NCBI GenBank assembly: GCA_907163375.1
Contig: CAJQUW010004756.1
Location: 661,486-725,485 of the forward strand
Direction: 5' to 3'
Source: Prostheceraeus crozeri
Lineage: Eukaryota; Platyhelminthes; Polycladida; Euryleptidae
DNA length: 64,000 nt
Shown here: piece after piece, positions 1 to 10,909 of the stretch
How the letters are laid out: each line of letters starts with the position of its first letter
Numbering within the stretch: the stretch's first letter is position 1
The notes under the pieces: model-generated
Databases searched by the model: none
What the model saw: only the letters and a program-made list of their open reading frames with translations
What the model was told of the DNA's origin: nothing
Translations under genes and position numbers: made by a program

Positions 1-23
1 GTCCACGGATCTTGCCGGTCGGT

Positions 24-83
24 TCTCCCTCGTGGCTCGCTCGGGCCTCGCAGATCGAATCTCCCTCCTGGCTCGCTCGGGCC
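24..83. repeat. Two tandem units near the element's 3' side
   Basis: Two nearly identical 24-bp units (24-47 and 60-83, one mismatch, both ending TGGCTCGCTCGGGCC) sit 36 bp apart. They are GC-rich compared with everything around them. They lie downstream of the integrase in the sense of the Gypsy element and may belong to its 3' untranslated region. Confidence 0.5.
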
Positions 84-399
84 GGTTCTGTACACTGGTT
101 GACTCGGGGTGATTCTCCACTTCTCGATCCTTGTCCGAACCTGGATCATCCGTGTAGTCATCATCTTCTCCTCCTCTCGTCACTTTATGTTCGTCCTCAA
201 TTCTTGGAAGATCATCTGGTTCCGAGACCGTCCTCTCTCGACCTTCAGAATAATCTCGCGAGATGTTGCGAGAGTGCCATTTTTCTCCATTATCTAGAAC
301 AACCGACTTAGATCCTACTACCTTCCCCAGAACATGGTTTCTGTGCACTTTCCCAGTTCTTGGATGCTTAATGCAGACTCTGTCTTCCACCTCAACAAC

Positions 400-1065
400 T
401 CAAGTTTCGTCCTCATTTCCCTGCCATGCAACAGTAAGCTAGGAGAAGTGTGGGTAACTGCATGTTGTGTCGCTCTATAATTCTGCAGGAATGCCTGGAT
501 GTACGGTTTCACTGAAGTTCGTTCTCTATCAGCTATCTCAATCTGCTCAGCAAGTGTTCTGTTGAATCTTTCTACCACAGCGTTGGACTCGGGGTTATAC
601 AGTGGCGTTCGGATGTGCTCTATATAATTTTCCTTCAGAAAACTCTGAAACTCTTTCGAGGTAAACTGCACTCCGTTATCTGACAAAATCTGCCTGGGAA
701 CTCCTTCACGACTCATAACCTGTTTGAGAACTTGGATAATCTTCGACGCTTCTACGCTCGGTGAAAATGCAACCTCTGGCCATTTGCTGTATAAATCTAC
801 TACGACTATTGCAAATCGTTGATCTTGACTCAGATGATTCATCGGTCCTTTTATGTCTATTGCAATTCGGTCCCAACGGCCATTCGGCAAAGGCAACTGT
901 TCAGTACTTGGAGTTGGACCAGCTTTAAATGTCTTGGTGGCTTCTGAGCATGAATGACACAAACGGATAGCCTCCTCTACATCCTTGTCTAGTCCTGGCC
1001 ACCAGTAACTCGAACGAATCCTAGCCTTGGTCCTCTGCATTCCTTGATGACTCTCATGTGCAAGA
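400..1065 (-). mobile_element. Gypsy element part: integrase
   Basis: The zinc-binding HHCC finger lies at about 945-1062 (H-x3-H ... CHSC, with YWWPGL between). The catalytic core follows with D in AIDIKGP, D in LSDNGVQF and E in NAVVERFNR. This enzyme inserts the cDNA into the genome. No chromodomain was recognised in the visible sequence. The element continues to the left of the window. Confidence 0.92.
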
Positions 1066-1439
1066 CTAATAACATGACTTCTCAGTGAAACTGGAACAAT
1101 CAGCCTACGGCCTCTCAACACATGTCCATTGTGAATCGACAACTCATCCTTGACTTGGCAATATGGCCTCAAATCAGCGGGAATTTTGTCTTTCTTTGGC
1201 CAGCTAGTTCTCATGAAACTACGAAGTTGTTGTAATTCTGTGCATAATTCAGATTCTTCATGGAAGTTGGAAATGTCTGAGGAGTTGACTAGGACAGTGT
1301 CCTCTTCATCATCAGCAGCTAAACAATACACTGCATCCTCAACCGGAAATCGGGAACAGAAATCTGGAATCACGTTCTCAATACCACGTTTGTAACGGAC
1401 TTCGAAATTAAATGCCATTAACCTGTCGCCCATCTCGCC

Positions 1440-2580
1440 AACCTCAAACTCATTCTGTCGAAGCCTTTTTTTGAAAATATTAACCGCAATGGTTCATGAT
1501 CAGTTTCCAATACAAATCTACGTCCGATTAAATAGGCTCTCCATTTTTCACATGCCCACACCAACGCCAGGGCTTCCTTTTCCGTAGTCGAAAACTTTCG
1601 CTCGGCATCTGTCAATTTTCTAGAGGCAAACTCAACTGTGCGCTTTCCTAAGACAGGGTCGGTTACGGATAATGTGGCACCTAGTCCTATGTTGGACGCA
1701 TCTGTGGACACTACAACTGGGAGTGCGACGTCGAATGGGGCGAGTGCGGAGCTATTCCTAATACTTGACTTCATATTGGAAAAAGCATTCTGAGCCGCTA
1801 ATGTCCACTCAAAATTCTGCTCATTCAACAATCTGCGCAAGGGCTCGACTAAAGTGGCAAAATTCGGTATGTGTCGGGAATAGAATCCGAATGCGCCTAG
1901 CACTGTCCTAAGTTCCGTCAAACATTTTGGTGCTGGTGCTTCCACAAGTGCCTTGACCTTCTCTTTGGATGGTCGAATGCCTGTCTCATCAACCTGATGA
2001 CCAAGATATGATATGCTTCTAGCTCCAAAAATGCACTTCTTCTTGTTCAATTTCACATTGTGTTCTGCAAGTCGCTTCAACGCTTCCTGAAGTCTAGCAT
2101 TATGCAACTCCGGTGTTGGACCAGAAATTAGAATATCGTCAAGATAACAAGCTACACCTTCCAGACCTGCCAAAATTTTGCTCATTACCGCCTGAAACGC
2201 TGAAAGACACGAGGCTAGACCGAAGGGACAACGTTTGAATCGAAAAAGACCATCTGGCACTACAAACGCAGTGAGGTCCCTACTCTCCTCGTGAAGTGGT
2301 AACTGAAGGTATGCTTCTGATAGATCAAGCTTTGTGTACATGACTGCGTCCTTCATGGTATACAGTAATTCCGAGATCCTTGGAATGGGGTAACCGTCTG
2401 TCACAACCGCTTCATTCGCCGCTCTAAGGTCAACACAAACGCGTAGCCTACCATCAGCTTTCTGAACAAGCACTAGATTGGACACCCACTCTGACGCATC
2501 AATTCTCTCGATGATGTCTTCATCCAAAAGTCTTTGCATTTCTTCTGATACTCTACTCCTCAGGGCGAAAGGTATCTGTC
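1440..2580 (-). mobile_element. Gypsy element part: reverse transcriptase and RNase H
   Basis: Reverse transcriptase motifs are clear: RVCVDLRAANEA, the KLDLSEAYLQ block, FKRCPFGL, the catalytic YLDDIL near 2131-2150 and SYLGHQVDE. RNase H follows with STDASNIGLGATL near 1690 and TDHEPLRL near 1490. Together these copy element RNA to DNA. The YLDD form and the RNase H placement before the integrase are typical of Ty3/Gypsy. It is part of the broken element that covers the left edge of the window. Confidence 0.93.
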
Positions 2581-3239
2581 TCATTGGTTGTCTTACGGGT
2601 TTCACGTCTTTGTTGATGCGGACCTGGTGAACAAAATTCTTAATTGCACCTATCGTGCCTTCTGGATATGCATTGACTTCACTCGTTTCACTCAGCTCAT
2701 TGACTGTTTCAGAGTAAATCCTTTCTATGTCTCTGCCGTAAATCCTAACGATGTCTCTGCCAATGCTGTGGAAAAGCTTTATGATATCCAAACCGAAAAG
2801 AACCACCTTCCTATCCTCAACAACAATAAATTTCACCGTGTGACTTTCTGAACCGTCTGGAGAAGAGCAATCAACTTGAATCCTACCTAAAATTTTCAGT
2901 TTGTCCCCTGTGTATGTCGTGACTTGTGACCTGCAAACCGTCAGATTTTTCTGTATTCTCTCACTGGACCAAAAGTTACGCAAAATTTCTTGGCAAAATG
3001 CTCACTGTGGCACCTGTGTCAATCACACCTATCAGTTCATTTCCATCTAAGTACAAAGTGGATCTCAATTTCTCGTCTGTTTCTCTTTCAGTTCCATACA
3101 CAGTCACATGACAAATTGTGGGGTCACTGTCTTCGGTCGAACTAACCTCGTTAACGACAGTTTTTCCTGATGACCTCCCGTCTGGATTTCTTTGGCTAGG
3201 CCTATGCCTGTCACCTGAGTTGGATTCTTGGTTTTTCGT

Positions 3240-4073
3240 CTGACATACTTTGGAGTAGTGTCCTATCCTTTTGCAGAAGTTGCATCGCTTGTCTCGTGCT
3301 GTACAATTCGGGTCTGATCCTATATGGTTGCCGCTACCACACCTATAACACTTCACATTGCCTCTGCTAGAACTTCTAACCTGACTTGGCCTACTTGTGT
3401 TTCGCTTCTGTGTTAGACTGCGGTTCCTATCACGACCTCTGTTGTACGACATTTGGTACACTGAACTACTGGCATTTGAACTCTGGTTAGTCTTCTGATT
3501 TATCAAGTTGCTGTCTTTTGTCACTCTTTCGTATTCCTTAGCGATCTCCACTGCTCTTTGGAAATTCAGTTTCGCATCGTCCTCCAGTAAAAGTTTCTCC
3601 CTAACTCGGCCGTCCTTAATGCCCATGATAAATTGCCCTAGCAATTCCTCGTGTAGTGGATCTGTCATCTTTGTAAATTCGCACCGTGAAGCGATTTGGC
3701 GTAAATCTGCCGTGAAACTCTCTATGGACTCGCTTGACATCTGCTTGCGTTCTCGGAACTTTACTCTGTGTGTCCACTTTGAAGTGTAACCCACGAAATA
3801 CGTCTGCAGACTGTCTTGGAGCTTACTCAGAGACGAAATAGCACTGCTATCAAACGTGTACACTATGCGCTGTCCTTCACTACCAAGGCATGAGATCAAT
3901 AACGCCCTACACCTATCCTCCTCTACCTTCGCGTCCAAACCTACGGCCAACAAGTAGTTCTCAAAAGTTCTGATCCACGTATTCCACGGGATGGTAGGTT
4001 CACCTGGAGAAGTTAAGAAAGGCGATGGTGCAGGTATGCCTGTTATGACATTCGGTGAAGAAGACGCGGCCAT
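3240..4073 (-). mobile_element. Gypsy element part: gag with two zinc knuckles
   Basis: The gag region starts with MAASSSPNVITG at 4073. Its front two-thirds resemble a retrotransposon capsid domain (a PWNTWIRTFENYL segment and a later RVKFRERKQ segment). It is followed by a basic Arg/Ser-rich linker and two CCHC-type knuckles at about 3240-3352 (CYRCGSGNHIGSDPNC and CNFCKRIGHYSKVC). In this family gag packs the element RNA into cytoplasmic particles, and the knuckles bind that RNA. A DTGA protease motif follows further along the same strand. Confidence 0.88.
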
Positions 4074-4193
4074 GTCTGTCTGCTAAACCTAACTTATTGC
4101 TTAATAAGTTATATAGCCTATGCACCAAAATATGTAAGTTTATAAAGGTGCTGTAAATATTACTTTACGAAGACAGACTTCTGTGCGTTCGCT

Positions 4194-4208
4194 AATCCTC
4201 AGTCGCCA
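4194..4208 (-). other. Candidate primer-binding site of the Gypsy element
   Basis: On the minus strand the sequence TGGCGACTGAGGATT lies between gag and a TG...-type boundary at 4213. A TGG start is what complementarity to a tRNA 3' CCA gives. It begins 4 bp inside the inferred LTR edge, as expected for this family. Which tRNA is used was not determined. Confidence 0.6.
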
Positions 4209-4212
4209 TTTA

Positions 4213-4700
4213 TGTTGTGACTTAGGAGAAGACCTTTACGAGGTAAATAAAAAACAAGCGTGCCGTTTTCACGGTTAGAAAGTGTTCTGTAATTTTTTCA
4301 AAACATCTTCACACAGACATGCAACATTTACAATACAGATAAACAAATCAAACATGATTTAATTTATCATGCCATATGACAGACACACATGTTAGTTGTG
4401 TGTTCAGACGCAGCGAAAGAGAGTTGTGTGCGTGTGAGGCAGCAAGCGCACGCGCCCGTACCAATATTGGCTTTCCCGATAGACATAATGCTTTGCCTTC
4501 TCCAATTTTTACAATGAAATTCTCCGTTATTCTTGATTGAGGCTCGATATCTAAATATAGAAAGGGAAGCGCAACCCAATTGTTCTTGTCCTTCGTTTCT
4601 CGTCGGAGAGGCCACTACGTCAACAACAGCAGCTGACTGACGTTCAGATAAGACTGTAATCAGATGATGAGCGTTCGCCAATGAGTGCAGAGTAATGCAT
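4213..4700 (-). repeat. Candidate 5' LTR of the Gypsy element, outer end uncertain
   Basis: The inner edge at 4213 (CACAACA on the minus strand, next to the primer-binding site) is reasonable. The outer end cannot be fixed, because the partner LTR lies left of the window and no target duplication can be compared. The end coordinate is a guess. Confidence 0.35.
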
Positions 4701-7690
4701 CTGACTCGAACATCCAGATTCGATGGAATTCCATGATTTGTTCTTGCGTGATTGATGTGACAATATGTTTAGTACTCCAGATCAGCTCATAATCACGCCT
4801 TTCGTCCGAAGGGAATATACAGAAAAGATGACAGTCGTCAAGCAAGGTAGGCCAACACCTGATTTAAAAATTGAAAGTACTCACAGAGAAAGAAATAAGA
4901 AATACACAAAAAATTTTAATGCATCAAAGTTCAAACACATGAGTGGCTGACCAGCCGTGAGAAACGCAAGAAACTGTTTCCCTTCCTCCTTTTTTCTCGA
5001 GAAAAGCTGGTCTGGACAGAGAGGGGATATAGTAATCTCAGCTCCTTGAGTAAGGCGGTTAGACGACATGCGCAATCAACTTCTCATGTGCACATTCACT
5101 TGGCATTAAAAAATGTTCGGGAAATTGTTATTAAAAATTCATCTTCTATAAAAATTACTGTTACAACATAAAAAAGTCTGGTATAGAAATAGTATTCCAT
5201 TGCCGAGCGAAAACCTGTGGTCTGGGAGCACGCGACGCCACTGATTATAAGCTACTTTGAGCCGTTCACAGCCGTGCTGATGCCGCGGCCTTGTCCGCAC
5301 GGGTCTGTCATTGCCAAGGAACTTTTGTGCTTAAATTGTTCAAGTCTGAGGACCACAATGATTGAGCGCCAATTAATGAGAGAGATGTCAGGAGGCGTTC
5401 CCATACACAGACATCGGCCTGTGACATCAATTAGCTCAAAGAAATGGGTCAATCCAAGGTTGACCACGCTATAAGAGACATAGCGTAAGCCGAAGAAAGT
5501 TGAGCAAATTCACAAGTCTTACAAGAGCGATCAACTTGAGCACAAGTTTTTCAACATCGATTTGTATGACATTGTCATTGACTGAAATTCTATGGAACAC
5601 TGTTTCATAAAGCAACAGAGAACGATCTTGTGTTATATGAGATATTCTATTCTCAACAATAACTGCGAAGATGATTAAATGGCGCGGTTTCGATGTTTTT
5701 CATGAACTTATTTATTCTCACGACGGATTTTTATCCAAACTATGCAATTTGATAATGCAAATTAAGGATCACGTGTACTGAGGCCACAATGGCTAAATCA
5801 ACTTCTTGAATTAATAGAAGAAGTTTCGGGAGTATCCCAGAAATTCTTTCAAAGTCACATTTCTGAACTTAAAAAAGGCTTTGAACTTTGCCATCATAGG
5901 GAGAGTGTCATTTTGAACATTATTGGTAACGTTTCGAGTATTCCCCTTTAATATGAAAAAGTTGTAAACATTTCTTTAGTTTTGATATCTAAATTGCTGG
6001 CATTAACGAGCAGCATTACTAAATCATGGTTTGTACTTGAAAATAATTATCGATTGAACAAACTTCTAGCTTCAGATGCTCATCGAAATGTTTTTCAGAC
6101 ATATTCTAAGATATTCAATTTTTGACATCTAATATTGTTGTGAATTAAACTTAGGAGACTCATCATTGCGTGTGATGAATCAAATTTGAATTTGAACCTT
6201 TTGTTTTGAAAATGACAGTGGGTTAAAGCCAGGAACAAACTTTATGGACATCCTGCATGTTTCCAAGAAATCAATATGCCACATGACGATGAGAGCGACG
6301 AAATAATTCATAAAAAAGAAGATTAAGGACTGCTTAAATGCGGCCAAGTTGATATTCCAATTATCTGCTTTTGCGTATTTACTTATGGGGGATCATGCTT
6401 CACTAGCGGGTCAACAAACCCCACGTATACCAAAGCAAAGCGCATTTTTTCTATTTCCTTATTGTAATATCAGTAAACTACTATCTATTCATTCAAAGTT
6501 ACAGAAGGCTACTATTAATTTAGAATTCATTGCTCACTCTGTTATTATGAGTAAGGCTATTCGCAAAGAAATATCAGGAGGAATTGTCGCTGTGGAATTG
6601 TTGATAGGGTGTGAGAGAAGGTGTACGTCTTATGTCCAGCACAGAATTAGACACAACTTCTCCCTAAAACTACTTTTACACGTAAACTGTAAAATAATTT
6701 TTTGCAAAGGTCGTGTAAAATTCTAAAAAGCTGTCACTTGCTTAAATTTTATCATTAACACATGCGATTTTTCAAAGCTTACCTCAGGTCGCAGAATTTT
6801 ATTTGAAATACTTCATTACATTTTGTTATGATATTCATAAGTGCATGAAAGAAACAATCATTACACAATGAGCTACCATTATGAACCACCTTTATTCTGG
6901 TACAAGAGATTTGTAAAATTGACTTGATAAATGACTTCTTACATGAGTGACTCTGCTTCTGCCACGGGTCACTTTTTTGCACTAGGCCTCAGTCACACTG
7001 GAACCAAAAGCGAAGCAATGAGCAATGTAAATCAAGGCAAACACGAGCTTCCTAAGTAAACAACTGTTCTTAAGCTTCTATTCGCTTTGCCTTGAAACGC
7101 TTGGAAAAATTCGCAGTGTAGCTGAGGCCCAATGCGTCGATTGAAGAGTATTTGTTTTGATTTTGTTACAAAATTCCTTGTCTGTTATAATTGATTGTAA
7201 GCACATGAAACGTACTTCTAATGCTTCTTTTGTTTTGTTCATTTCGTTCGATATTAGATATTTCAAGTCTGATCAACTTTTTCGTTATCAGTTTAGTTAA
7301 TTTCTTGTTGTTTCAGTGTTTGGCTGGTAAACGAAACCAAAGTGATCCTGGTAATAATTGCTCTCGCAGGCAATCATAGAAAAATTGTTTCTTTCGCTGT
7401 AAGGTATCAATTGTCATAAATTCTTTCAAACATTTACGTAGGATCAAAGTACTCCTCTTTCCATAGGAGTCAGATAAAATTGAAAAGATTCCTTTCCAAG
7501 GAAAAAAAAGATTACATAAAAGCAATCATTCCAAGAAGAGTATTTGTCTGGTCATGAATTCAATTTTCTTGTTTCTAACAACTTCTACCTTTCTTCGTCT
7601 GAATCTTCTTCAATGTGTTGCTCTGAAGAAACTCATTGGATTTGCTAAGCCTTCTTCTGGCAATGACAATGGCACGTCCGATTCAGAAGT
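4701..7690. other. No gene recognised
   Basis: This AT-rich stretch has only short chance reading frames (up to about 125 codons, with no motif). I saw no transposon ends, RNA gene or splice-bounded exon that I could support. Confidence 0.5.
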
Positions 7691-7701
7691 GTTGTGCGCC
7701 T

Positions 7702-7977
7702 CCTCACCTCCCTCACCTTGTCCGGGCTCGATCCAGTTTTAGCCTCCCGAATGATCGGGTAGCACGGGGTCGCCACAAATGAAGTTTTAACGTTATCTGC
7801 TCTCCCTTACTGGGGGCTTAGACGATGCAGATGTAGTCAGACTTTTCTGGAGCGTTGTAATACTCTCTAGTTCGGATGCCCTTCCTGCCGACTTCCAATG
7901 ACACTTTCGGGGCTCGACCTCTAGACCGATAGATCTCTAGGCCAAGCACTTAGCCACTGTGCCACGGAGACCACCAT
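7702..7977 (-). repeat. tRNA-derived SINE with perfect 10-bp target duplication
   Basis: Read on the minus strand, the element opens with a tRNA-like head (GGTCTCCGTGGCACAGTGG). Its A box is TGGCACAGTGG and its B-box-like sequence AGGTCGAGCCCC. A central part contains GGCAGGAAGGGCATCC, and the tail ends in GGTGAGG-type repeats. The 10-bp sequence TTGTGCGCCT flanks it exactly (7692-7701 and 7978-7987). GGCAGGAAGGGCATCC resembles a core shared by several animal SINE families; assignment to the MetaSINE group is only a suggestion. A diverged relative lies at about 28045-28215. Confidence 0.85.
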
Positions 7978-8344
7978 TGTGCGCCTGCAAGATTGCCTAC
8001 TTCTCATCGACTATCGCAGAGAATCTCAATTGATTTGAAGCAGTAATTACCTTTGATTTTGCCTTTGAGGATGGAATCCCTTTTATTGAACATTTCGTTT
8101 TGTAATTTGCACTGAATTATTTTTTTTGTTTGCTTGTTTAATTAATAAACCGCCATTTTTGCAGGTTAGGCTGCATAGTTCTATTTTGCATTTGCGTACT
8201 TTACTATTTTTCAAATCTCGATGCTAAAACTTGAAGTTATATTCCGCATGTGTAAAATCAAATATGCCCCTAAAATCTCCAAATTTGATCTACACTGTAA
8301 AAACTGCCGCATGTCTAAATAATCAAATGAAGTAAGTGACAACC

Positions 8345-8391
8345 GATGAATGTGAGAAAAAGCCTTGCTGTTATTATAGATTTTTAACTAT
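8345..8391 (+). repeat. Left 47-bp inverted repeat around the DD35E element
   Basis: The sequence GATGAATGTGAGAAAAAGCC... is repeated as an exact reverse complement at 10459-10505. The Tc1/mariner element at 8529-10325 sits between the two. They may be the ends of an older element into which it jumped. Confidence 0.7.
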
Positions 8392-8528
8392 TATGTGAAC
8401 ATTTGTGACAAAGACAGTGGAAGATAGTCTTTGATTTGTGACCTTCATAATTCATTATATGTGCTGGTACACCATTTATAATTCTATGGTAGACTTTATC
8501 TCTATCTATGTGACTTCATCTCTATCTA

Positions 8529-10325
8529 CAGACCCGGCAAAAAGTTTAGCAACACCCCAGTTTTTGAAGACAGTCAGATCGCATCAATACCTGAAAGCAT
8601 TTCGAACATGTTGTTACATCAAAATACTTTGTAGACGTGTCAAACAATTTACTGACCCTTAAAATCAGTTGTCATTGACTAGATATCGCATTAAATTTTG
8701 CTCTTGTATCATTTCTGGCAAAACAGACTTGAGGACGATATTGAGTCAAAGAGAGTTCTGCAATATGACAGTAGAGAACATCTTGACCGCCAATGCATGT
8801 AAGCGTGTTTCACTGGACTGGCATAAGATGATCTAAGGTACATTTCCAGATAGTCCACCAATGTAGTCTAGCATGTCTGGTGCATTATTGGGCTGGTCTT
8901 GTGAGAGGCAAATTATCGTGTTCTTCTCTAGGTTTGAAATACCAAGATTTAATCCAAAAAACGCTCACACCACACACGCACAAACATAAATTAAGAACAC
9001 AGGGATTCCCACAGTTCTATTTTTAGCTCAGCATCATATATAGCAAACTGTTAAGATATAGCCTTGATCATTCGAATACTTGTGTGACTTATCTCATCGT
9101 CACTGTCCTTTCTGTGCTCCCCGAAGATGGGCAAAAAGCCAGACTTGTCGACTGAAAAACGTGCTCAAATTTTGGTATTGCACTCCAATGGATTTAGTTT
9201 GCGTCAAATTTCGACCCAGTTATTCGTCTCCACTTCCTGCGTGTCTCGAACTTTAAAGCGAATCAAAAATACCAAATCTTTTGCCAGTGAACGCCGCTCC
9301 GGTAGGCCTACAGCTACTTCACCACAAACGGACAGATTCATTCATCGTTATTCCAAGGCAAACCCTTTTGCAGCAGCGACAGAAATTCAAGCACATCTGC
9401 CTCCATCTGCGCATGTTCCATCAGTGACAACTATCAGAAGCCGTCTTCGAAACAAATATGGTTTGAAGTCATACAAGCCAGCTAAAAAGCCTCTCCTATC
9501 GGCGAAAAACGTACGTGACAGGCTAGCCTTTTGCAAACGTTACCAGAACATGAGCGCTGAAGAATGGGGTGAAGTCATGTTTACGGATGAGACGATTGTG
9601 TCGCAGCACCGTAGCTACCAGCCCCATGTTGGCAGACCAAAAGGAGAACGATTCAATTCATCTTACACATCATTCACTGTGCGATCTGCACCAAAGCTAA
9701 TGATTTGGGGAGGAATTTCTTCAAGAGGCAGATGTGGACTTCATGTCTTTGGCAAGACAGAAACTGTTAAGGCGATCAATTACTTAGAAATATTGAAGCA
9801 GAAGGTAGAGCCTTTCATGAATATTCGAGGAACAAGGATTTTGCAGCAGGATGGAGCACCGGCGCATAAGGCAAGGCTGGTGTCGAATTGGATTGCCCAA
9901 CAGAACTTTCAGATCCTAGAAGGCTGGCCCGGTAATTCACCAGATCTCAATTGCATAGAAAATTGCTGGAGAACATTGAAGGACAGGCTTCAGAGGTGCC
10001 ATATATCCTCTCATAGTACTCTAGCGGAACAGGTGAAACGCTTGTGGGTCACCGAGATCACTCCTGCCTATTGCAGAAAACTGGTTGAGTCAATGCCCCA
10101 ACGTATTCAAGCATGTTTGGCAGCAAAAGGATATCACACAAAGTATTGATGTGACACTCATTAGTCGTTCGCTTTCGACAATCGCATATTCTCAGTGTTG
10201 GTAAGCTTCTTGATACTTCTACATTGTAATTCGAACGCATAAACATTATTAAAATACTTTTTAGCAAACGCTACATTCTGTTGTTTGCAAAATCAGGAGT
10301 GTTGCTAAACTTTTTGCCGGGTCTG
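8529..10325 (+). mobile_element. Tc1/mariner DNA transposon, DD35E type, looks complete
   Basis: The ends are CAGACCCGGCAAAAAGTTTA at 8529 and its reverse complement ending at 10325. About 30 of the first 32 bp match, and both ends are flanked by TA (8527-8528 and 10326-10327). Length is 1797 bp. A single open transposase frame lies inside. Matching ends, an intact frame and a TA duplication suggest a recent arrival. Confidence 0.93.
9127..10149 (+). CDS. Tc1/mariner transposase (DD35E)
   Basis: 340 residues, starting MGKKPDLSTEKRAQ. The first 120 or so residues form paired helix-turn-helix DNA-binding domains (SLRQISTQLFVSTSCVSR) with a GRP motif between them. The catalytic triad is D154 (FTDET), D242 (LQQDGAPAH) and E278 (SPDLNCIEN). 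There are 35 residues between the second D and the E, against 34 in classic Tc1 elements. The enzyme cuts out and reinserts the element at TA sites. The frame is open from start to stop and sits between matching terminal repeats, so it may be functional. DD35E Tc1-like families (for example Traveler) are known, but membership was not tested. Confidence 0.93.
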   Translation: MGKKPDLSTEKRAQILVLHSNGFSLRQISTQLFVSTSCVSRTLKRIKNTKSFASERRSGRPTATSPQTDRFIHRYSKANPFAAATEIQAHLPPSAHVPSVTTIRSRLRNKYGLKSYKPAKKPLLSAKNVRDRLAFCKRYQNMSAEEWGEVMFTDETIVSQHRSYQPHVGRPKGERFNSSYTSFTVRSAPKLMIWGGISSRGRCGLHVFGKTETVKAINYLEILKQKVEPFMNIRGTRILQQDGAPAHKARLVSNWIAQQNFQILEGWPGNSPDLNCIENCWRTLKDRLQRCHISSHSTLAEQVKRLWVTEITPAYCRKLVESMPQRIQACLAAKGYHTKY

Positions 10326-10458
10326 TATGTGTTGTTTATGTCTAACATAATCCCTTCATGAATTTATACATATCCATCTCACCATGTAAGTTTGAATTGC
10401 AAAGCTTGTCTCCCTTTCAATCCCCTGAAGCGGCCTAAGTAGGCGAAAATTTGGGAAG

Positions 10459-10505
10459 ATAGTTAAAAATCTATAATAACAGCAAGGCTTTTTCTCACAT
10501 TCATC
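10459..10505 (-). repeat. Right 47-bp inverted repeat around the DD35E element
   Basis: Exact reverse complement of 8345-8391. Immediately before it, at 10425-10448, is a CTGAAG...GAAA hairpin motif of the kind seen near Penelope-like elements (see findings). Confidence 0.7.
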
Positions 10506-10690
10506 ACTATGCTGTTTAAGCAGAATTTTAATCTACTAAGTGACAGCCATTCAAAGTATCACTCGACTTTACTTTTTAAATGCCCTCTATTTGTCTCTCA
10601 TTTGTCAAAAGCATTTTAAATTCACTTTCCACAACACTATCATGAACCCTACATTCTGTATTATTTCATATAATCACCTAACTTTTTCAG

Positions 10691-10909
10691 GATTTGTATG
10701 ACAGCTCGGTATTTCGATTTTTCTTTAAATCGAATGTATTGGATATTTTCGAGAGAGAATATATCAATTCAGGGACAGCTCAAATCTTTGGAAAGCTATA
10801 TGTCAAAGGGAGCCAAACATGGGGTGCAAGCATGCTCCTCAATGACACGGATAGTGAAGTCGATCTAATTCGAAATAATAGCAATTACGTCTTCATTGGT
10901 GATGTAATG
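10691..10909 (+). CDS. iGluR-like exon, S2 ligand-binding lobe
   Basis: 73 codons, phase 0 at both ends. A TTTTTCAG acceptor lies before it and a GTATGT donor after it. It encodes DLYDSSVFRFFFKS and GTAQIFGKLYVKG, and ends NYVFIGDVM, which matches the 'yaFi.d' segment of glutamate receptor S2 lobes. Confidence 0.78.

Larger units (their letters stand above)
1..4213 (-). mobile_element. Ty3/Gypsy LTR retrotransposon, broken, left end outside window
   Basis: Seen on the minus strand, in order: a gag region, two CCHC zinc knuckles, an aspartic protease motif (DTGA), reverse transcriptase with YLDD, RNase H with STDAS and TDHEPL, and an integrase with an HHCC finger and DDE residues. The order protease-RT-RNase H-integrase is that of Ty3/Gypsy and not Ty1/Copia. 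A tRNA-type primer-binding site lies just outside gag. The coding part is interrupted by about two breaks, so I treat it as a fossil, probably fairly young because the domains are otherwise clear. The left LTR is outside the window, so the age cannot be taken from LTR divergence. Confidence 0.93.

Noticed and set aside
5217-5475. Candidate small gene with frames on both strands
   Set aside because: No motif, no splice support; composition like the surroundings.
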